From NCBI GenBank assembly GCA_024401275.1, contig JAKSLJ010000033.1, positions 1 to 34,514 of the forward strand: a DNA stretch of 34,514 nucleotides, read 5' to 3'. Both the position numbers and the translations under genes were made by a program. The notes below the pieces were generated by a model that was not told the DNA's origin, did no database searches, and saw nothing but the letters and a program-made list of their open reading frames with translations. Positions within the stretch are counted from its first letter, which is position 1, and each line of letters opens with the position of its first letter. Shown piece after piece: positions 29,189 through 34,514 of the stretch. Origin of the DNA: Bacteroidaceae bacterium (lineage in GTDB: Bacteria; Bacteroidota; Bacteroidia; Bacteroidales; Bacteroidaceae).

Positions 29189-30106
29189 TTAGATAGTCTT
29201 GTAGGCGTTCATATTACAAAGGCACTTCTTTAAGCTTTCCGTCCAATACGGAATCTTTATGCCGAAGGTTTCCTTTATCTTTGTCTTATCCAGAACGGAA
29301 TATGACGGACGCTTGACCGGTGAAGGGAATTCGTCTGAATGGCATGGCTGGATGTCACACTCTGTGTTGCCGGCATATTCGGCAATCATCTTCGTGAAGT
29401 CGAACCATGAGCAGACGCCTTCGTTGCTGTAGTGATATATGCCAACATAACTGCCGAAGTCCTCTTGCTCACCAAAGACCTCAAGCGCTTTCTGTATGGC
29501 ACAAGCCAAATCCCAAGCGTAAGTAGGCGTTCCGCATTGGTCGAAGACCACCTTCAGCTGAGGCTTTGTTGCTGTAAGATTGAGCATGGTCTTGCAGAAG
29601 TTCTTGCCAAACTCCGAGTAAAGCCAAGCCGTACGGATGATAATATATTGACAGCCAGTAGCCATTATTTTCTCCTCGCCATGCAGCTTAGTCATTCCAT
29701 ATACACCAGTAGGAGTTCCCTTCTGGCCTTCTTTGCAAGGAGTGTTGTATGGCTCTTTGCCAAAGACATAGTCAGTTGAAATCTGCACAAGCAGACCGCC
29801 AACTTCCTTCATGGCGATGGCGAGATTCTCCGGAGCTGTTGCGTTGAGTTTCTCAACCAACTCATATTTCTCGGGATCCTCAGCACCGTCAACATTCGTC
29901 CATGCCGCACAATTGACGATGGCATTTACACCATGTTCACTGACCATCTGTCGAATGGCGTCAAGGTCTGTTATGTCGAGCATGACAGTCTCAACACCTT
30001 CCTGTTCCACGACATCCGTAAAGATGAAATTGTCGCCAGATTCTTTTGCAATGATTCTCATCTCATTGCCCAGCTGTCCGTTTGCGCCAGTAACAAGTAT
30101 ATTCAT
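29189..30106 (-). CDS. rfbD: dTDP-4-dehydrorhamnose reductase
   Basis: 305 residues. NILVTGANGQLGNEMR (2-17) binds NAD(P)H, and NCAAWTNVDGAEDPEKYELV, STDYVFG and YGMTKLHGEEKI (catalytic Tyr/Lys) are the family motifs. It reduces dTDP-4-keto-L-rhamnose to dTDP-L-rhamnose for polysaccharide or glycoprotein synthesis. It starts 5 nt after the nucleotidyltransferase-fold gene. Confidence 0.95.
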   Translation of the reverse strand: MNILVTGANGQLGNEMRIIAKESGDNFIFTDVVEQEGVETVMLDITDLDAIRQMVSEHGVNAIVNCAAWTNVDGAEDPEKYELVEKLNATAPENLAIAMKEVGGLLVQISTDYVFGKEPYNTPCKEGQKGTPTGVYGMTKLHGEEKIMATGCQYIIIRTAWLYSEFGKNFCKTMLNLTATKPQLKVVFDQCGTPTYAWDLACAIQKALEVFGEQEDFGSYVGIYHYSNEGVCSWFDFTKMIAEYAGNTECDIQPCHSDEFPSPVKRPSYSVLDKTKIKETFGIKIPYWTESLKKCLCNMNAYKTI

Positions 30107-30111
30107 ATTAA

Positions 30112-31242
30112 CTATAGTTTCTTCAGTATATTTTTCTGAATGTTAATCTTCATCAGAGCTAAAAGGAGTTTGATACATTCTTTTGGGAATATTCGGAAAT
30201 GCCTGAGATAAGCCTTATAGAAAAGCAGTAGGTTGAATATGCTCTTTATGGATTTTCCGTCTCCGATGTTAAATTCCTTTATGTCATGTTGCAGCAGAAT
30301 GTCCAGCACTTTCGGAGCATTGTTGCTGTACTTCTTTTCATAGAGCAGAACATTCTCGGCTGGTATTCCCATACATTCAACTGCCATCTGAGTGAAAATC
30401 TTCCAAGTGTTTAGAAAACCGAAATCCTTTAAGTATTGCTCAGTCTTTTTCGCAGAGGATATCACATCCATTGTTTCCGTTATCCTTCGCGTCATTTGCA
30501 GCCAGTCGCAAACCTGCCTGAAAAGAATGCCGTATCCCACAAAGTGGCGGAACATGTGGAGGAAAGTGAAAACCGTGTTGAGTTCTATTGGCAGAAGTGC
30601 CACCTCGGTGCCATTAATGCTTATTCTTGGGCATTCCTGGTACTTTTCGGCAAGGCAAGGCAGAACTGCTTCTTGAAACGCTTTGTCATTGCTGCTTGGC
30701 AGTATGGCTGCAAACTTATGCAACTCAAGCGTTACGCCATGGCACGACAGCATACCGTGTACCATATCCTCATGAATCCAGTCGCCGACAAGTCCCGCAT
30801 TCTTCAGACATTCTTGCGCCTTGTAGAAGTTGTCTTTGCCGACGAGCAAGTCAATATCGCCAGGCGAGCGATACAATGGGGTAGGGTAGAACGATGCGCA
30901 CCCCTGTCCTTTAAGCAGTATGGAATTTATGCCAGCTTCGTTGAGCGTTGACACGATATCGCTGACAGCTTTGTTCACTTCTTCATTGCGTGCGACGAGT
31001 TTTCGTGTCTGACCGTAAAACTCCAACTTTGCGTCGAGTGGCAGTTGGGATGCGAGCGTCGGATTATTCTCAATGCCTCCCCACACAGTGCCAAGCACGG
31101 TCTGATTGAATAGCTCTTCCATGAGCGGCATCCAGTCAATGTGGGAGAAGTCAATGCCTGCTTCCGCCTTGTCGGTCAACGCCAAGCGTAGCAACTGAAT
31201 AATATGTTTCTGAATTTCTGTCACGATATTATCAATTCTCAA
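30112..31242 (-). CDS. Nucleotidyltransferase-fold protein (NTP_transf_5-like)
   Basis: 376 residues from TTG at 31242, or 370 from GTG at 31224; no ATG start is available. The TTG lies within the AATTGAGAATTGATAAT repeat, so the GTG just after it may be the true start. The core SILLKGQGCASFYPTPLYRS followed by PGDIDLLVG (about 113-141) has the G-x-x-x-x-x-x-R-x-x-x-D-I-D-x-L layout of the nucleotidyltransferase superfamily. HGVTLELHKF supplies the third acidic site. Such proteins often sit in surface polysaccharide loci, but their substrate is unknown. Confidence 0.85.
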   Translation of the reverse strand: MRIDNIVTEIQKHIIQLLRLALTDKAEAGIDFSHIDWMPLMEELFNQTVLGTVWGGIENNPTLASQLPLDAKLEFYGQTRKLVARNEEVNKAVSDIVSTLNEAGINSILLKGQGCASFYPTPLYRSPGDIDLLVGKDNFYKAQECLKNAGLVGDWIHEDMVHGMLSCHGVTLELHKFAAILPSSNDKAFQEAVLPCLAEKYQECPRISINGTEVALLPIELNTVFTFLHMFRHFVGYGILFRQVCDWLQMTRRITETMDVISSAKKTEQYLKDFGFLNTWKIFTQMAVECMGIPAENVLLYEKKYSNNAPKVLDILLQHDIKEFNIGDGKSIKSIFNLLLFYKAYLRHFRIFPKECIKLLLALMKINIQKNILKKL

Positions 31243-31262
31243 TTCTCAATTTTTAATTGAAA
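31225..31262 (-). repeat. AATTGAGAATTGA tandem leader repeat
   Basis: On the minus strand, AATTAAAAATTGAGAATTGA followed by GAATTGATAAT fills the space between ugd and the next gene. It shares the GAGAATTGATAAT unit with 17819-17832. Confidence 0.55.
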
Positions 31263-32597
31263 TCAGTCTCTCTTGAAAATATCTCGAGTGTAAACCTTGT
31301 CGGCAACATCATCAAGGCAAACTGCATAGCGGTTGGCGATGATAGCTTGCGATAGAGCCTTGAATTTCTCCAGGTCATTCACTATCTCAGAACCAAAGAA
31401 TGTTGTGCCATTCTCGAGCGTAGGTTCGTAGATAATTACCTTTGCGCCCTTTGCCTTAATACGCTTCATCACGCCCTGGATAGACGACTGTCGGAAATTG
31501 TCGGAATTGCTCTTCATCGTCAGACGGAACACACCGATGGTACATTCCTTCATGCCTGCCTCGTACTCGTTCTTGCCGGAATAGCTATACCAACCTGCCA
31601 TCTTGAGTACCTGGTCGGCAATGAAATCCTTTCGTGTGCGATTGGACTCCACAATAGCCGTCATCATGTTCTGTGGCACCTCATTGTAGTTTGCCAAGAG
31701 CTGCTTCGTGTCCTTTGGCAGACAGTAGCCGCCATAGCCGAACGATGGGTTGTTATAGTGCGTACCGATACGCGGATCCAAGCCGATGCCCTGGATGATT
31801 GCCTGAGAATCAAGTCCCTTTACCTCTGCATAAGTGTCAAGCTCGTTGAAGTAGCTTACGCGAAGGGCAAGGTATGTATTAGCAAACAGCTTCACTGCTT
31901 CTGCCTCCTTCAGTCCCATGAAGAGCGTGTCAACATCTTCCTTTATGGCACCTTCCTGAAGAAGCTGTGCGAATGTCTTGGCATATTCTTCCATGTGATT
32001 GCCTGAGATGGCTACGATGGCATCGTTCTCCTCCTTATATTCCGGCTGGCGAATCATCTTAGGATAACCTACGATGATGCGGCTTGGGTAGAGATTATCA
32101 TAGAGAGCCTTTGACTCGCGGAGAAATTCCGGAGAGAACAGCAGACGGAACTTGAAGTCGGAATCCTTTGCCTTGAACTTCTCAGCATATTTCACATAAA
32201 GCGAGCGGCAGTATCCCACAGGTATAGTCGATTTGATGACCATCACGGCATTTGGGTTTACCTCCAGCACAAGGTCTATGACATCCTCAATATGGTGGGT
32301 ATCGAAGAAGTTCTTCTGCGGATCATAGTTTGTAGGTGCCGCAATCACAACAAAGTCAGCATCCTTATATGCAGCATCGCCATCGAGGGTGGCTGTAAGG
32401 TCAAGCTCTTTTTCTGCGAAAAACTTCTCGATGTACTCATCCTGAATAGGAGAAATGCGATTGTTGATCTTCTCCACCTTTTCGGGAATCACATCGACAG
32501 CTGTCACTTTATGATGTTGTGCAAGCAATGTGGAAATAGACAATCCCACATATCCTGTGCCCGCAACAGCTATTTGAAGTTCATTGAAATTTCTCAT
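31263..32597 (-). CDS. ugd: UDP-glucose 6-dehydrogenase
   Basis: 444 residues. The N-terminal Rossmann domain has [20 protein letters not shown] (8-27), followed by the hinge and [20 protein letters not shown]. The catalytic cysteine lies in [17 protein letters not shown] (about 285-301), and a second Rossmann domain completes the protein. It oxidises UDP-glucose to UDP-glucuronate with NAD+. A UDP-N-acetylsugar dehydrogenase is less likely given [10 protein letters not shown]. It supplies acidic sugar for capsule or exopolysaccharide. Confidence 0.93.
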   Translation of the reverse strand: MRNFNELQIAVAGTGYVGLSISTLLAQHHKVTAVDVIPEKVEKINNRISPIQDEYIEKFFAEKELDLTATLDGDAAYKDADFVVIAAPTNYDPQKNFFDTHHIEDVIDLVLEVNPNAVMVIKSTIPVGYCRSLYVKYAEKFKAKDSDFKFRLLFSPEFLRESKALYDNLYPSRIIVGYPKMIRQPEYKEENDAIVAISGNHMEEYAKTFAQLLQEGAIKEDVDTLFMGLKEAEAVKLFANTYLALRVSYFNELDTYAEVKGLDSQAIIQGIGLDPRIGTHYNNPSFGYGGYCLPKDTKQLLANYNEVPQNMMTAIVESNRTRKDFIADQVLKMAGWYSYSGKNEYEAGMKECTIGVFRLTMKSNSDNFRQSSIQGVMKRIKAKGAKVIIYEPTLENGTTFFGSEIVNDLEKFKALSQAIIANRYAVCLDDVADKVYTRDIFKRD

Positions 32598-32921
32598 AAC
32601 ATTTGACGAAATTTACTCAAAGATTTTTCTTTTGTTTTTTTGCTCGAAGATTTAGAGCCCCTTGATAAGGGGCGGCTATAATGCAGGGTTACTTCGCTAC
32701 GTTAGTTTCTTTTATTTCTTAGCCAGTTTCTTTGAGCTACAGATAATCTTGAAGAATTTGTTATTTTTATTAATCTCTTGGGGAATATGTGGAACATGGG
32801 GAAGGTTTAACATTGTCTAGTTTCCCCATATTACCCACTTTCCCCACGAGGTACAAAACAACTATCGCATTTCCACACGAGATTTACTCAAATATTTTTC
32901 TTTTTTTAATCTTTTCATTTA
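32598..32921. repeat. Gene-free 324-nt spacer with a long direct repeat and a long hairpin
   Basis: Direct copies of a motif of about 31 nt (core ATTTACTCAAAGATTTTTCT) lie at 32606-32636 and 32877-32907, 271 nt apart, with three mismatches. Between them is a three-part stem: GGGGAA/TTTCCCC (32780 and 32839), GTGG/CCAC (32789 and 32835) and ATGGGGAA/TTCCCCAT (32796-32803 and 32822-32829). A smaller hairpin GCCCCTT/AAGGGGC lies at about 32657-32673. No ORF of note is present and no clear promoter for ugd was found. It may contain the terminator of the aminotransferase gene. Confidence 0.6.
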
Positions 32922-34178
32922 TCAATTATCTATCGCCTCCTTGATGCAATCAACAATGTATCTTACGTCCTCGTCAGTCACACATGGACCTGCAGGAATA
33001 CACATGCCGACCTTGAAGATGTCCTCGCTGACTCCGTTCACGTATGCCGGACAGCCCTGATAGACAGGCTGCTTGTGCATAGGTTTCCATACAGGACGAG
33101 CCTCAACCTTCTTGTCGAGCATGAACACACGCATTGCCTCAACGTTGTCGTTTGGCTGACAGTCGGTAACGGCACTCTCTGCGGCATGGATCACACCCGC
33201 AGCACCACCTACTGCAGTCTTAACAACCTCCTTATAGGCATTCTCCTGACCTTTCACCTTCAACTGCGGATCAAGGGTGATGGTGCAGAGCCAGTAGTTG
33301 GAATCATAGTCGGCTGAAGGTGCTTCGTGAATAGTCACGCCCTCCACGTCCTTTAGTAGTTCCTTGTACAAAGCCTGAACATGCTTATGGTGTGCGATAT
33401 GGTCTTCTACAATAGTCATCTGACCGCGACCGATGCCGGCACAGATATTCGACATGCGGTAGTTGTAGCCTATCTTCTCGTGCTGATAGTAAGGGTAGCT
33501 CTCGCGATACTGCGTAGCATACATCATCACCTCGTTCCATTCCTGGTCGTTGCCCGTAATCAGCGCACCGCCACCGGAAGTAGTAATCATCTTGTTGCCG
33601 TTGAACGACAGCACGCCATACTTTCCGAATGTGCCGAGCACCTGTCCCTTATACTTGGAACCGAACCCTTCGGCAGCATCTTCCACTACAGGAATGCCAT
33701 ACTTGTCGGCAATTGCCATGATTCTCTCGCAGTCGTAAGGCATACCATAGAGCGCCACCGGAACGATAGCCTTTGGCAGTTTGCCGGTCTTCTCCTTGCG
33801 ATCGATGATGGCCTTCTCCAGAAGTTCTGGATCCATGTTCCATGTGTCCTTTTCGGAATCCACGAACACAGGCGTAGCACCGAGATAAGTTATCGGATGA
33901 CTTGACGCACAGAATGTGAATGACTGCACGATAACTTCATCGCCAGGTTTCACTCCGCAGTTGAGTAGGGCCAGATGAACGGCTGCCGTACCTGCCGACA
34001 GCGCCACTACGCGCTTTCCCTCGCCCACGAATTCCTCCAAGTCTTTTTCAAATCCGTTCACGTTCGGTCCCAGTGGCACAACCCAATTGGTGTCGAACGC
34101 TTCCTTTACATATTTCTGTTCAGCACCCTCTTCCGACATATGCGCCAGACAGAGGTATATCATTTTTCTTTCAGCCAT
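32922..34178 (-). CDS. DegT/DnrJ/EryC1/StrS-family aminotransferase
   Basis: 418 residues, PLP-dependent sugar aminotransferase. EAFDTNWVVPLGPNVNGFEK (about 27-46), SAGTAAVHLALLNCGVKPGD, EDAAEGFGSKYKGQ and FNGNKMITTSGGGALIT (with the Schiff-base Lys) are the family hallmarks. It transfers an amino group to a keto-sugar nucleotide for surface glycan synthesis; the sugar is not predictable. The start MAERKMIYL at 34178 is 21 nt after the -7 box; a second Met at 34163 is also possible. First gene of the sugar operon. Confidence 0.93.
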   Translation of the reverse strand: MAERKMIYLCLAHMSEEGAEQKYVKEAFDTNWVVPLGPNVNGFEKDLEEFVGEGKRVVALSAGTAAVHLALLNCGVKPGDEVIVQSFTFCASSHPITYLGATPVFVDSEKDTWNMDPELLEKAIIDRKEKTGKLPKAIVPVALYGMPYDCERIMAIADKYGIPVVEDAAEGFGSKYKGQVLGTFGKYGVLSFNGNKMITTSGGGALITGNDQEWNEVMMYATQYRESYPYYQHEKIGYNYRMSNICAGIGRGQMTIVEDHIAHHKHVQALYKELLKDVEGVTIHEAPSADYDSNYWLCTITLDPQLKVKGQENAYKEVVKTAVGGAAGVIHAAESAVTDCQPNDNVEAMRVFMLDKKVEARPVWKPMHKQPVYQGCPAYVNGVSEDIFKVGMCIPAGPCVTDEDVRYIVDCIKEAIDN

Positions 34179-34198
34179 AATTGATAGTATTTTGCTTG

Positions 34199-34229
34199 CA
34201 AAATTACATATTTTTCTTCATTCAGCAAA
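34199..34229 (-). promoter_or_regulatory. Bacteroidetes-type promoter of the sugar-nucleotide operon
   Basis: On the minus strand, TTTG (34226-34229), a 19-nt spacer and TAATTTTG (34199-34206) match the consensus exactly, just upstream of the aminotransferase start. Confidence 0.8.
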
Positions 34230-34336
34230 ATTTATATCCGAAAATGCTCCCTACAAGCCCATATATATTAGGAAAACCGTCATTCCCCATTAGAAAAACC
34301 ATGCTGAAAGACCCCATATCCTCTACAAAAACTCCT

Positions 34337-34344
34337 TACCTTTG
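34337..34344 (+). promoter_or_regulatory. -7 box of the rubredoxin-like gene
   Basis: TACCTTTG followed by CCC matches the -7 consensus about 107 nt before the ATG. The transcript would carry the GC palindrome (34363-34400) and the A-rich repeat in its leader. No clear TTTG is found upstream. Confidence 0.5.
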
Positions 34345-34362
34345 CCCTCGTAAAAAAACAAA

Positions 34363-34400
34363 GACCCCCTCCGACTCCCCCACAGGGGGGAGGGGAAAAA
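34363..34400. repeat. GC-rich palindromic element, copy 5
   Basis: GACCCCCTCCGACTCCCCC, then ACAGGGGGGAGGGG and an A-run. It is nearly the same as the reverse strand of 241-275. Here it would form a hairpin in the 5' leader of the rubredoxin-like gene rather than after a gene. Confidence 0.8.
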
Positions 34401-34401
34401 A

Positions 34402-34446
34402 CCAAAACATTAAACTAAAAACTTAAAACTAAAAACCAAAAAACAA
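34402..34446 (+). repeat. ACTAAAAACC tandem leader repeat
   Basis: Repeated ACTTAAAACTAAAAACC units end 4 nt before the start codon, with the same units as the uxaA leader (12088-12118). Confidence 0.55.
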
Positions 34447-34450
34447 CATT

Positions 34451-34514
34451 ATGGAAAAGTGGATTTGTAAAGATTGTGGCTATGTGCACTATGGTGCGGA
34501 AGCCCCTGACCGTT
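34451..34514 (+). CDS. Rubredoxin-like domain protein, N-terminal fragment
   Basis: Only 21 codons are visible before the right edge: MEKWICKDCGYVHYGAEAPD. The Cys-x-x-Cys-Gly-Tyr-Val-His knuckle followed by G-x-x-A-P-D is typical of the short rubredoxin domain of rubrerythrin-type or desulforedoxin-like proteins. Those use two such knuckles to bind one iron for electron transfer in oxidative stress defence. The rest of the protein is outside the window, so its class cannot be settled. Confidence 0.75.
   Translation, partial: MEKWICKDCGYVHYGAEAPDR

Overview
The window comes from a Bacteroidales genome, most like Prevotella or a close relative. The evidence is Bacteroidetes-type promoters (TTTG, about 19-21 nt, then TAnnTTTG) upstream of many genes, an absence of strong Shine-Dalgarno sites with A-rich leaders instead, Bacteroidales lipoprotein and porin families, and gene contents typical of that order (LacI-uxaA, fused SpmA-SpmB, OmpA, Porin_O_P). 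Species cannot be fixed from this sequence alone.

Layout. 1-2.4 kb (minus): start of a CoA transferase, recA, and a Cof-type HAD phosphatase. 2.6-3.3 kb (plus): a helical lipoprotein with 7-residue repeats. 3.5-8.4 kb (minus): a four-gene envelope export operon (TolC, HlyD adaptor, two ABC-2 permeases) without an ATPase gene. 8.6-18.6 kb (plus): a DUF4465-like lipoprotein, aat, a YigZ/IMPACT protein, a LacI regulator with altronate dehydratase uxaA, an unknown protein, a GH25 lysozyme, tsaE, a SpmA-SpmB-like membrane protein, a zinc-ribbon protein, an OmpA-domain protein, and tRNA-Glu(CTC). 19.2-21.3 kb: a PatB/MalY lyase, a cupin and a GreA-family factor. 21.3-27 kb (minus): a duplicated mnmE tail, a DKNYY lipoprotein, mnmE, rsmE, a phosphate-selective-type porin and a BASS transporter. 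27-34.2 kb (minus): a sugar-nucleotide operon for surface polysaccharide (DegT aminotransferase, UDP-glucose dehydrogenase, a nucleotidyltransferase-fold protein, rfbD, rfbB, mannose-6-phosphate isomerase). The right edge holds the start of a rubredoxin-like protein.

Most genes are ordinary. The unusual layer is the non-coding repeats. At least four families of short palindromic or periodic elements occupy the intergenic DNA: (1) GC-rich palindromes of the CCCCCTCTGACTCCCCC type, five copies; (2) inverted-repeat elements built from GAATGCAG units; (3) small hairpins followed by GGAACGGTGG or GGAATAGTC, seven copies between 23.7 and 27.0 kb; (4) arrays with an exact 22-nt period and a dyad in each unit at 9.5 and 18.8 kb, with a related inverted repeat at 3.4 kb. 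Members of families 1-3 also lie inside genes and are translated in frame: one in the G domain of mnmE, three units in rsmE, and one forming the C-terminus of manA. A degenerate copy may form the linker of the porin. This resembles the Rickettsia palindromic elements, but in a Bacteroidales genome. The 3' end of mnmE is also duplicated on the far side of the DKNYY gene. That is the same chromosomal site used by SGI1-type islands, so an integration or recombination scar is plausible there.
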